Below, in pieces: positions 45,715-53,796 of a stretch of 64,000 nt of DNA. Made by a program: the position numbers and the translations under genes. Under the pieces are notes generated by a model. The model saw only the letters and a list, made by a program, of their open reading frames with translations, did no database searches and had not been told where the DNA came from. The stretch's first letter is position 1. Every line of letters begins with the position of its first letter. The stretch comes from an uncultured Methylomonas sp. (GTDB lineage: Bacteria; Pseudomonadota; Gammaproteobacteria; Methylococcales; Methylomonadaceae): the NCBI GenBank assembly GCA_936941155.1, contig CAKZJE010000109.1:1-64000 (forward strand), in the 5' to 3' direction.

Positions 45715-46346
45715 TGTCCGAAACCGAAGGTGTTATCAAATACCAATTACATCATACGCACAGCCCACTGCCTGCACAGATTGCACTAGCAGAATTAAAT
45801 GCGTGGCGCAGCATGATGTTTAAGCTCAACCTGATTGGACAAAATCCGCAACGTTATCAAGGTTATGGTTTTGGTAACATCAGCCAACGACTCAACACTG
45901 AAAACCTACAGTTTATTATCAGTGGCACACAAACAGGACATCTTAGCGTTTTGAGTCGCCACGATTACAGCCTCGTAACGCAAGCAATCCCGCAACACAA
46001 TACGCTTTTTTCTTCCGGTGAAACGCAACCGTCATCGGAAGCCTTAACTCATGCCAGTGTTTATCTGCAAAAACCAGACATACAAGCGGTGATTCATGTG
46101 CATTGCCCAGAAATTTGGCAAAAAACTCAGGCACTTAATCTTGCACATACCGCTGCTGACGTGGCTTATGGCACACCTGAAATGGCGGCGGCAGTCACGC
46201 AATTATTCAAAAGCGAAAACTGGCAACAATCAGCCGTGTTTACTTTGCTAGGGCATGAAGACGGCGTAATCGCGTTTGGAATATCGCTCAGCCAAGCCGC
46301 TTGCGCTTTAATCACAGAATTGGCGAAAGCGATTGCTGAAATCTAA
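45714..46346 (+). CDS. Class II aldolase/adducin-like protein
   Basis: 210 residues. Pattern of class II aldolases: YGFGNISQRL, IISGTQTGHL, PSSEALTHASVYLQKPDIQAVIHVHCPEIW with the HxH zinc ligands, and GHEDGVIAFG supplying the third His. The substrate (fuculose-, ribulose- or methylthioribulose-phosphate-like) cannot be read from sequence. It follows the zinc-ribbon gene with a 1-bp overlap. Confidence 0.85.
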   Translation: MSETEGVIKYQLHHTHSPLPAQIALAELNAWRSMMFKLNLIGQNPQRYQGYGFGNISQRLNTENLQFIISGTQTGHLSVLSRHDYSLVTQAIPQHNTLFSSGETQPSSEALTHASVYLQKPDIQAVIHVHCPEIWQKTQALNLAHTAADVAYGTPEMAAAVTQLFKSENWQQSAVFTLLGHEDGVIAFGISLSQAACALITELAKAIAEI

Positions 46347-46429
46347 ACGTTGTTTAAAGACTCTGGCGTGTATTCAAACGCAATTCACACTACAATAGCT
46401 CACGTTTTCAGCCATTTTCATTCCCTATT

Positions 46430-47224
46430 ATGATTAACCAGTTGTTGCAATTTATTGATCGCATTGGTTATAGCACTCGTCAAACAATTACCACCGAACT
46501 TGAGCTGATTTTATTTCTCAGCACCACTTTGCGGCGCGGCACAAAATTTTTCTTTCAAAACAAACACAACGGCGTTATCAAAAACTCCATCGTCACACAA
46601 ATTATTTTCAGCGGCATTGATTCGCTGATTCCCACGATGTTGTTGGTCAGCATTGCGGTAGGTTTTAGTGCCTCGCAATTTATTTTAACCCTGCAAGGTT
46701 ATGGCTCTGAACAAGAAGTGGTGAATTTGCTGATTCGCTTTGTCGCGTTAGTCTTAAGCCCGTTGCTCACTGGCATTATTATTATTTGTCGCTCAGGCTC
46801 GGCGGTGGCGGTTGATATTGGCAATATGTCCATCAACAAAGAAATTGAAGGGCTGGAATTATTAGGGATTGATGTGCTGATTTATATCGCCTTTCCACGC
46901 ATTGTGGGGATTGCGATTTCACAACTAACGCTGGCAGTGTATTTTTCTTGCCTGTCGATTATTTTAGGCATCTTTTTTTCAGTGCTTTTAGAATCCTCAT
47001 CCAATTTTAAATATTTTTTTATTTTAATCGCCTCCTTATCGCCTCTAGAACTGCTGGCTTTTTTATTCAAAAATATATTATTTGGCTTTATTATCGGTGC
47101 AAATTCCTGTTTTCATGGTTTTAGAGTCAAATATTCCGTCACCGAAGTGCCGCAAGAAACCCAACAAGCGATTATTCATAGCTTAGTCGCCATTTTTTTT
47201 ATTAACGCTTTGTTCGCGCTATGA
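46430..47224 (+). CDS. mlaE: MlaE-family ABC transporter permease
   Basis: 264 residues, MlaE/PqiA-type permease of an MCE phospholipid transport system. An amphipathic N-terminal helix, five hydrophobic segments, and the conserved SGSAVAVDIGNMSINKEIEGLELLGID. It overlaps the next gene by 4 bp (ATGA). The operon is permease, ATPase-like, MCE protein, lipoprotein. Confidence 0.9.
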   Translation: MINQLLQFIDRIGYSTRQTITTELELILFLSTTLRRGTKFFFQNKHNGVIKNSIVTQIIFSGIDSLIPTMLLVSIAVGFSASQFILTLQGYGSEQEVVNLLIRFVALVLSPLLTGIIIICRSGSAVAVDIGNMSINKEIEGLELLGIDVLIYIAFPRIVGIAISQLTLAVYFSCLSIILGIFFSVLLESSSNFKYFFILIASLSPLELLAFLFKNILFGFIIGANSCFHGFRVKYSVTEVPQETQQAIIHSLVAIFFINALFAL

Positions 47225-47937
47225 CAGACACACAACCTTTGATTCGCACGGTTGCTGCTATTCCATCGGATAAGGAAAAAACTGCTTTAATTCCATTAAC
47301 TTGCGAAATAAACTCGGCAAGCTTGGTGTGTTTTTTAGGGCAACGTTTCAGTATTCTAAATATTTATCTGCGCATGTTAGCGGGCTTAACAGATCCGCAA
47401 GCCGGTGAAATTGAACATTTTGTATCAGAACAAACCACGCCTGCGCACAGTCATTTTCCTAGCATTGCCTATTTAAACTACAACAGCACCTTGTTATCCA
47501 TTTTAAACGGCTTTGAAAATGTACTTGTTCCGGCGTTGTATCATCAGTTAGGCACACGCCAGGAAATTGAACAGCAAGCGCAAACATTGCTGAGCGAGTT
47601 AAACTACAATGCCAATCACAAGCTGTTGCCCACCTTTATGAGCATGTTGCAGCGCAAACATTTGCTGATTGTGAGAGCTTTGATGCTAAAACCACAAATT
47701 TTGTTTATTGAAAATCCCTTTGCAGGTTTGGAATTGGAAGAAACCGCGATTTTAGGTCACTATTTGAGTGAATTAGTGAAAAATAAAAACATCACTATTG
47801 TCACTAGCAATGCAAATTTAGATTTTGTGGAATATTACGCACACCATATTATTTACGCCACCGAACACGAGTTTCAGTTTTTCAAGCAATGGCAAGACTT
47901 TTTAGCTTACAAACAACTGCACCGACTCAAATTTTAA
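47221..47937 (+). CDS. Degenerate MlaF-like ATPase subunit
   Basis: 238 residues aligning along its length with an MlaF-type ABC ATPase, but every catalytic motif is altered. P-loop position reads LGQRFSILNIYLRMLAGL (no GxGKST). The signature region reads TFMSMLQRKH instead of SGGM. Walker B/Glu reads LFIENPFAGLE (D to E, E to N). The H-loop position reads TSNA. The frame is intact and within a tight operon, so it is unlikely to be a pseudogene. It may be a structural, non-hydrolysing subunit, or the ATPase may be supplied in trans. Confidence 0.8.
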   Translation: MTDTQPLIRTVAAIPSDKEKTALIPLTCEINSASLVCFLGQRFSILNIYLRMLAGLTDPQAGEIEHFVSEQTTPAHSHFPSIAYLNYNSTLLSILNGFENVLVPALYHQLGTRQEIEQQAQTLLSELNYNANHKLLPTFMSMLQRKHLLIVRALMLKPQILFIENPFAGLELEETAILGHYLSELVKNKNITIVTSNANLDFVEYYAHHIIYATEHEFQFFKQWQDFLAYKQLHRLKF

Positions 47938-47949
47938 GTTTTAAGATTT

Positions 47950-48948
47950 ATGAAACCAGCGAAAGTTCATTACACCCATAGTTTAAGCTATAGCGCGAAA
48001 GATCGGCTTGTGGGCATTTTTATGACATTGGCGATTGCAGCCATGATTGGGCTGTTTGTTGCCAAAATTAAGTCCTCAAAAATATTTGCGGATGTGGTGC
48101 ATTATCATGCCTATATGAAAACTGCGCAGGGCATTTCCACCGACACGATTGTGAATATTTCTGGGATTGATGTGGGCAAAGTTTCTGCATTAGATATTGA
48201 TGATCACAATCGGATTCATATCAAATTTTTTGTGTATAAAGATTTTCAAAAATTGCTGCGCACCGATTCTAAAGGCGAATTGAATAAACTTTCCTTAGTT
48301 GGCAATGCGGTGATTATTATTAAAGCCGGCTCGCCCACTAAACCCATGTTGCCGGATGGCGCAATTGTTAATTTGGAAGAGCCTGTGACCACAGATGATT
48401 TGATTGCTGGCGTGACTCCGGTGATTAAAGATTTGGAATCGCTGATTGATAATTTATCGAAAATTGCCAGCGCGATAAATCCTGAAGCGGTGAAAGGTTC
48501 AACGCAAGATTTACGCGCGGTGTTTGGCAATGTGCGCAATTTAAGCGACCACGTTGCGCAAGGTCAAGGCTCGCTGGGGCGCATTCTGTATGATAAAAAT
48601 CAAGCAGATAGCGTGAATAACTCGTTGTTATTAATTGAAAAATCCTTGGCAGGGATTTCGCAGCGCGTGAATGAAACCCAACCGATTTTAGAAAATGCCA
48701 ATAAGGTGACGCTGCAATCGCAAAAAATGATAGGCGATCTGCGTCATTCTCTGCAAAAAGTCGATAAACAATTGGATCAAGTGCCTAGTTTGTTGAATAA
48801 CGGGCAAGCGGTGTTAAAAGATACGCAAGCAGTTTTAGATACGTCTGAGCAAACCATGAAAGGCGTGCAAAAAATTTGGCCGCTGTCTTCGGCTCTGAAA
48901 CCGCCTGCGAATGAGTTGCTGATTGAAGAGCGAGGTTTGGATGAATAG
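47950..48948 (+). CDS. mlaD: MlaD/MCE-domain substrate-binding protein
   Basis: 332 residues: an N-terminal membrane helix (LVGIFMTLAIAAMIGLFVAKI), one MCE beta-barrel domain at about 40-120 (YMKTAQGISTDTIVNISGIDVGKV), then a long helical C-terminal region (SLLLIEKSLAGISQRV) as in MCE proteins that form periplasmic tunnels. Partner of the MlaE-like permease. It overlaps the next gene by 8 bp. Confidence 0.88.
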   Translation: MKPAKVHYTHSLSYSAKDRLVGIFMTLAIAAMIGLFVAKIKSSKIFADVVHYHAYMKTAQGISTDTIVNISGIDVGKVSALDIDDHNRIHIKFFVYKDFQKLLRTDSKGELNKLSLVGNAVIIIKAGSPTKPMLPDGAIVNLEEPVTTDDLIAGVTPVIKDLESLIDNLSKIASAINPEAVKGSTQDLRAVFGNVRNLSDHVAQGQGSLGRILYDKNQADSVNNSLLLIEKSLAGISQRVNETQPILENANKVTLQSQKMIGDLRHSLQKVDKQLDQVPSLLNNGQAVLKDTQAVLDTSEQTMKGVQKIWPLSSALKPPANELLIEERGLDE

Positions 48949-49810
48949 TTTTGGCAAACAGAACTGCCATTCCTTTAAAGGACTGGCAGTCCTACTCATC
49001 ACGCTGAGCTTAATTTTATCCGCTTGCGTCACCACGCCTGATTTGCGCCCTGATTCTTATTTGAAAAGTGAAACTTTGCTGCAAGAAGGACTCACCGCTT
49101 ATCGCAACGATAATTTTACTGAAGCGCAACAAAAATTTAGCCGCGCGTTGCAGCTCTATCAAAGTTTTGATAATTACAAAGGAATTGCTTTAGCGCGAAT
49201 GAATTTAGTGGAAACCGCGTTAGCTAACAGTGATTTTACAATCGCGCAAAGTTATTTAACACAACTGAAACAAACCGATTTAGAACCCGCATTACAACGC
49301 AAGCGCATTGTTTTAGCAGCAAAATTTCACTTTGAGCAACAACACTATGCTGCGGCACTCAACAGTTTAAAACCGTTATTGAGTGAATTGGATGGCTTGC
49401 AAAAACTTGATGAAGAACACTTGAGTTTGTTGGCAATGCAGGCGCGATTGGAAGTATTAATTTCACCTGCCACAGAATCAAAAGCGTTAGCTAAATTCAG
49501 CGCGGCATTAGCTGAAAATCCATCGCCGCATTATCAGGCTTTATTAAATCGCACCTTAGCGGTTGTGGCAGTGCAGCGTAAAGATTATCAAACCGCGACA
49601 AATTTACTCACGACAGCATTGGCTTATTATAAAGAACAAGCGAATCGTCGCTCGATTGCCGCTTGTTTAGAAGAATTAGCGGATGTGGAAATTGCGCAGC
49701 AGCATCTGCAACCGGCAAAAAATTATTTAGAGAGGGCTTTGGTGATTCGGCAATGGTTAAAAAATAATTTAAAAATCGCTAAGTTGAAAGAAAAACTCAA
49801 GCTTAAATAA
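48941..49810 (+). CDS. TPR lipoprotein of the Mla-like operon
   Basis: I start at ATG 48941 (GAGG upstream). 289 residues. N-terminal lipobox LSLILSAC gives an outer- or inner-membrane lipoprotein. Then TPR-like pairs: LLQEGLTAYRNDNFTEAQQKFSRALQLY, YAAALNSLKPLL, YQTATNLLTTALAYY and LQPAKNYLERAL. It occupies the place of MlaB/MlaC or PqiC-like genes. The role in lipid transport is inferred from the operon. Confidence 0.82.
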   Translation: MNSFGKQNCHSFKGLAVLLITLSLILSACVTTPDLRPDSYLKSETLLQEGLTAYRNDNFTEAQQKFSRALQLYQSFDNYKGIALARMNLVETALANSDFTIAQSYLTQLKQTDLEPALQRKRIVLAAKFHFEQQHYAAALNSLKPLLSELDGLQKLDEEHLSLLAMQARLEVLISPATESKALAKFSAALAENPSPHYQALLNRTLAVVAVQRKDYQTATNLLTTALAYYKEQANRRSIAACLEELADVEIAQQHLQPAKNYLERALVIRQWLKNNLKIAKLKEKLKLK

Positions 49811-49836
49811 GTAGTTAAACAAAAAATTTATCACCT

Positions 49837-49874
49837 AAACCTTCCAGGTCTCAAAGACCTGGAAGGTTTTTTTT
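49837..49874. terminator. Strong rho-independent terminator of the Mla-like operon
   Basis: 15-bp perfect stem AAACCTTCCAGGTCT (49837-49851) with complement at 49855-49869, a CAA loop and a run of eight Ts. Related to the hairpin at 21841. Confidence 0.85.
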
Positions 49875-49918
49875 AAACAAATTAATGGTTGTTTGCAAAT
49901 CGTTTCAATCTGCTGAAA

Positions 49919-49946
49919 TTTTCAAGACGACTGGTCGTCTTAAAAA
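49919..49946. repeat. GACGACTGGTCGTC palindrome, copy 5
   Basis: TTTTCAAGACGACTGGTCGT followed by CTTAAAAAA. It shares its left flank TTTCAATCTGCT with the copy at 22710. Lies between the convergent Mla-like and cmoB genes. Confidence 0.85.
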
Positions 49947-50039
49947 ATTTCACGCTTAAATGAGCTTTTTTTCGATGCGTAAAAACGCGATTAATCGCGC
50001 CTCTACCGTGCAAAAATGTTCAATTCATAAATCAAACCG

Positions 50040-51017
50040 TTAATCAGCATTCGCAATCACAATCGCCCGCATTGGCGCGGGTAAACCTTCACAGGTTAAA
50101 TCTGGATTATGCGGGTCTAAAAAATTCGGCAAAGAATAAAACGTCATCCATTCGGTGGTACGCTGTTCTTCAATCGTGGTTTTGCACACATTCACCAAAC
50201 GAATATTTTTAAAGCCACAACGCTCTAACCAACTGATTAGCGTTTCGCAACTGGGCAAAAACCACACGTTGCGCATTTTGGCATAACGATCTTTTGGCAA
50301 TAACGTATCGCCCAAACCGCCTTCAATCACTAAGGTTTCCAAAACCAACTCGCCACCGCTTTTTAAAGCTTCGCGCAATTCCAACAAATGATCTATCGGT
50401 GAACGGCGGTGATATAAAACCCCCATCGAAAACACCGTATCAAAAGCTTTCATGCCAAAGGGAAGTTGTTCAATGCCGACTGGCAACACGTCAATCGGCG
50501 CGGTTTCACCGTACATTTTTTTGATTAAATGAAACTGCATCACGCTGATTAACGTCGGGTCAATGCCAATCACTCTTTTCGCCCCCGCGCCCAACATCCG
50601 CCAGCAGTGATAGCCATTGCCGCAGCCCACGTCCAGCACAGTGCGATATTTCAACGGGCTGATATGGTCTTTTAAACGCTCCCATTTCCAATCGGAACGC
50701 CATTCGGTATCAATATGAATGCCAAACAAATCGTAAGGGCCTTTGCGCCAAGGATGAAACATCATCAAATCGGCTTTTAATTGCGCTTGTTGTTCTGCAC
50801 TCAAATCAGAAGCCAATCCAATCTGCACTTTATCCGCATCCAAATTGCGCACGGAAATCGGCGGCACAGTTAAGTTTTCAATAATATTTTGCCATTTTGC
50901 CGACGTGCCATGCGTACTAATATCAAACCCTTCGGCAAGTTGTTGCGGCAATAAATCCACCCACGCCTGAGCTTTTATGTCAGTTAAGGCTTGGTATAAA
51001 AGTTCATAATCCATCAT
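50040..51017 (-). CDS. cmoB: tRNA U34 carboxymethyltransferase
   Basis: Transfers the carboxymethyl group of carboxy-SAM to 5-hydroxyuridine-34 of tRNA, making cmo5U. 325 residues. Seen: FHPWRKGPYDLFGIHIDTEWRSDWKW, Rossmann motif VLDVGCGNGYHCWRM, and FSMGVLYHRRSP. The start overlaps the cmoA stop by about 4 bp. Confidence 0.96.
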   Translation of the reverse strand: MMDYELLYQALTDIKAQAWVDLLPQQLAEGFDISTHGTSAKWQNIIENLTVPPISVRNLDADKVQIGLASDLSAEQQAQLKADLMMFHPWRKGPYDLFGIHIDTEWRSDWKWERLKDHISPLKYRTVLDVGCGNGYHCWRMLGAGAKRVIGIDPTLISVMQFHLIKKMYGETAPIDVLPVGIEQLPFGMKAFDTVFSMGVLYHRRSPIDHLLELREALKSGGELVLETLVIEGGLGDTLLPKDRYAKMRNVWFLPSCETLISWLERCGFKNIRLVNVCKTTIEEQRTTEWMTFYSLPNFLDPHNPDLTCEGLPAPMRAIVIANAD

Positions 51018-51745
51018 TTTAGGGCAATCATTGAGGCAAAATTAAAATATTGAAACCAGACTTCGCAGCTACTAAAACCGGCTTGTTGCAAACGTTGTTG
51101 ATGTTGCACAAACGTTTCTGGAATCAGCACATTTTCCAATGCGGAACGTTTTTGGCTAACTTCCAACGCGCTGTAACCTTGCGCTTGTTTAAAAATATGG
51201 TGCATATCTGTTTGTAATTGCTGTTGTTTTTTATCAGAGAAATTTAATTTTTCCGACAAAATCAACATTCCGCCGGGTAATAAACCTTGATAAATTTTGC
51301 TTAAAAACGCCAATCTATCCGCCACTGGAATAAATTGCAGAGTGAAATTCAGCACCACCACCGAGGCCTGTTTGATTTCGATGTCGCGAATATCGGCATG
51401 AACAATTTCAATTTCGGCTTTGTTTTCGTCTGGTTTTAAATGGTGTTTGAACTGCTCAATCATCGCTTGCGAATTGTCCACTGCAATAATTTTGCAATTG
51501 GGCGCGGTGATTTGTTCTCGCATGGACAAACTTGCCGCGCCTAGTGAACAGCCTAAGTCGTAACAAATACTATTTTCGTGGGTGAAACGGCTGGCGAGTA
51601 AGCCAATCGCAGAAATAATCACTTGATAACCGGGCACGGAGCGTTGAATCATGTCGGGAAACACATTGACGACCGATTCATCAAATTTAAACGCGCTGAT
51701 TTGTTCGACGGGTGCAGCGTAGAGGGAATCTTTTTTAACTATCAT
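51014..51745 (-). CDS. cmoA: Carboxy-S-adenosyl-L-methionine synthase
   Basis: Converts SAM and prephenate to carboxy-SAM for CmoB. 243 residues. Seen: FDESVVNVFPDMIQRSVPGYQ, the SAM site CYDLGCSLGAASLSM, and VVLNFTLQFI. Typical length; cmoA-cmoB coupling is standard. Confidence 0.96.
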   Translation of the reverse strand: MIVKKDSLYAAPVEQISAFKFDESVVNVFPDMIQRSVPGYQVIISAIGLLASRFTHENSICYDLGCSLGAASLSMREQITAPNCKIIAVDNSQAMIEQFKHHLKPDENKAEIEIVHADIRDIEIKQASVVVLNFTLQFIPVADRLAFLSKIYQGLLPGGMLILSEKLNFSDKKQQQLQTDMHHIFKQAQGYSALEVSQKRSALENVLIPETFVQHQQRLQQAGFSSCEVWFQYFNFASMIALK

Positions 51746-51799
51746 TACTACTGTAAAAAATTATAGAAAAAATGGCGTGACATTATTTGCCAAGCTATT

Positions 51800-52429
51800 T
51801 CAAACGGAACTGGTTTTTAGCCAATCTGCAATGGAATCAAAGGTTAATTGTGCGGCATTGACCATTTCTGCGGCTTCCGGCTGTGAGGCATCAGGAAAAC
51901 GAGTGTTGATTAATTCGGCAAATTGTTGCCAATGCCCGCGCGTTTGCTCGCCATGACCTTGATAAAAATGCAATTTATCTGTCACCGCCTCGCCAAAATG
52001 CTGGCTTAAATGTTTGCAAATCACTTGCCCGCCTAAACTTGAGCCTTCCAGCACATAATACGCGCCTAAACTGTGTGGCAAACTGTTGATGTAAGCGGGT
52101 GCAGAACAGACAGGCAAGGCTGAAATTTGTTCATCAGTTAAGCCAAAATTTACTAAATCCTGCTTTAACCAAGCGCGTCTGCTGCGAGCCTGCATCACAG
52201 TGCGTAATTCATCATCTAAGGCTTGCTGCAATGCTGACTCAACTCCCGTGAGATAACCGTACATTTTTTCTAAATGCTGTTGATATTCTGCCAAAGAATA
52301 ATCAGTGGCAAACAAGCGTTTCATATTGCTGACTTGTTCGGTTTGCGTATGATTGGCTTTGGTTTCAAGCTTTAATTTTTCCATTACTGATAATACGGAA
52401 GTATTTGTGGCTAAAGGTTTTTTTTCCAT
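51800..52429 (-). CDS. Biliverdin-producing heme oxygenase
   Basis: 209 residues, HO-1/BphO-type. The proximal heme ligand is in LKLETKANHTQTEQ (H near residue 24). YVLEGSSLGGQVICKHL holds the Gly-rich distal helix. It opens heme to biliverdin IX-alpha, CO and Fe using ferredoxin electrons. It diverges from the ferredoxin-led bilin gene run across a 198-bp intergenic region. This links it with the phycobiliprotein-like and bilin reductase genes rather than with iron uptake; no hemin transporter is near. Confidence 0.92.
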   Translation of the reverse strand: MEKKPLATNTSVLSVMEKLKLETKANHTQTEQVSNMKRLFATDYSLAEYQQHLEKMYGYLTGVESALQQALDDELRTVMQARSRRAWLKQDLVNFGLTDEQISALPVCSAPAYINSLPHSLGAYYVLEGSSLGGQVICKHLSQHFGEAVTDKLHFYQGHGEQTRGHWQQFAELINTRFPDASQPEAAEMVNAAQLTFDSIADWLKTSSV

Positions 52430-52627
52430 GTGCGTAAATTTTAAGATGATTGGCGGAGTTAAATTGACTTTAAACTAGCTGAAAATTCGACAGGAATTCG
52501 CAAAATTAAGATATAGTCTTAGTTTTATATTTTAACTTATTTAACAAATCGAGCAGCGATAAAAACTGATTTGTTAAATAATGTATTTTGCAATTTGTTG
52601 TTATAACGCGATGAGATAATAAACATC

Positions 52628-53104
52628 ATGACCAAAGTCCATTTTAAGCAAGACTCCGTAGAAACAGTCACCGTAATGACACAAGCAAGGCTGCTAGATG
52701 CTTTGCTGGCAAGAGAAGTTCCGGTAAAAATGTTCTGTGGCGGCAAAGGGTTGTGCGCAACCTGTCATTGTTATGTGGTTAAACACCCTGAAAATTTAAC
52801 GCCAATTACCAATCAAGAAGCTTTAACTTTATCTATTTTAACAGGCGCAAAGCCTAATAGCCGCTTGGCATGTCAGGCGCAATTATTAGGCGGTGATGTT
52901 GAGGTTGAGCTACCCAAAGGTTTGTATATCGAGTCGGTTTCAGAGTTAGAGTCGTTGGTTGGAAAACGCACAGATGTGCCAATATTGCACCCTGTCTCAG
53001 GTGATGTTTTAATTCTGGAAGGGAAAATAATTACCCGCACTTTAATTATGCAATTAGCTGATGTAAACTTTGACATCTCTTCAGTCAACTCTTCAAAAGC
53101 ATAA
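52628..53104 (+). CDS. 2Fe-2S ferredoxin
   Basis: 158 residues. A plant-type [2Fe-2S] loop CGGKGLCATCHC followed by a distal Cys (SRLACQA), as in beta-grasp ferredoxins, plus about 50 extra C-terminal residues (VSELESLVGKRTDVPILHP...) that look like an additional small domain. It is a natural electron donor for the heme oxygenase and the bilin reductase in this cluster. It is the first gene after the divergent promoter region. Confidence 0.9.
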   Translation: MTKVHFKQDSVETVTVMTQARLLDALLAREVPVKMFCGGKGLCATCHCYVVKHPENLTPITNQEALTLSILTGAKPNSRLACQAQLLGGDVEVELPKGLYIESVSELESLVGKRTDVPILHPVSGDVLILEGKIITRTLIMQLADVNFDISSVNSSKA

Positions 53105-53122
53105 ATACAGGACGGATCAACT

Positions 53123-53794
53123 ATGACAATTCAAGTTCAAGACGGTGGTTATGTTAAAAACAATCACCACAACTATTATCACCCTGATGAGTTTTTTCGC
53201 ACCAATCACTTGCAAGGGACTTTACATTTATACGATGGACAACGGGCTGCAAAAGTTAATGAGTCGTTTATCAATGGTTTGCATTTAGGGATTGAAGAAG
53301 AAGTTGGCGAAAATGCCAGTAGTTTAATGATGTATCGTTGCGGGCAAAAATGGGCTGAACAAGACATGAAACGCTTCAACGATAGAATGCGCCATGAGTT
53401 TGGCGGCGGCAAACAAGACATTTGGCACATGAATATGCGCTTTGTGTTTGAAACGTGGTGGTGGCCATTAACCATTGAAGGCTACGGCGGCTGGAAACTG
53501 GACTTAAGCTTTCGCAATAAAAACTTAACTGTCGTAGAACTCACCAATTCTGCTGTTGCGCAATCTATGGCATTAGCAGGAAAACCAGTCTGTCATTTAT
53601 ATGCAGGTTTATTTGCTGGCGCGTTTTCTTTTTATGATAAAACCGAGCGCGAATGTATTGAAGTGCAATGCTATTCAATGGGCAATGATCGGTGTAAGTT
53701 TTTGATTGGCGATAAAAAACAAGTCAATGCGGCAGATTTTTGGCGCAGAGAAGGGGCTAACGCCGCTGATATTTTGCGCAATTTCGAGGGTTAA
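53123..53794 (+). CDS. V4R-domain protein 1
   Basis: 223 residues. The N-terminus is His/Asn-rich (NNHHNYYHPDEFF). The V4R (4-vinyl reductase) domain lies at about 55-205: YRCGQKWAEQDMKRF, GKPVCHLYAGLFAGAFSFYDKTERECIEVQCYSMGNDRCKF. The last segment contains the conserved Cys/Gly/Asp/Cys pattern. V4R domains bind small ligands such as tetrapyrroles, phenols or iron-sulfur-like partners (BchJ, regulators). Here a bilin or heme ligand is plausible. Followed after 2 bp by the repeat-peptide gene. Confidence 0.85.
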   Translation: MTIQVQDGGYVKNNHHNYYHPDEFFRTNHLQGTLHLYDGQRAAKVNESFINGLHLGIEEEVGENASSLMMYRCGQKWAEQDMKRFNDRMRHEFGGGKQDIWHMNMRFVFETWWWPLTIEGYGGWKLDLSFRNKNLTVVELTNSAVAQSMALAGKPVCHLYAGLFAGAFSFYDKTERECIEVQCYSMGNDRCKFLIGDKKQVNAADFWRREGANAADILRNFEG

Positions 53795-53796
53795 TA

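Noticed and set aside
47221-47937. Functional MlaF ATPase
   Set aside because: No P-loop lysine, signature or Walker B pair is present, so it is annotated as a degenerate subunit.
12122-49947. Neisseria-type DNA uptake sequences
   Set aside because: The palindrome resembles paired uptake signals used as terminators, but the core differs from known motifs, and five copies in 64 kb is too few to call without a genome-wide count.
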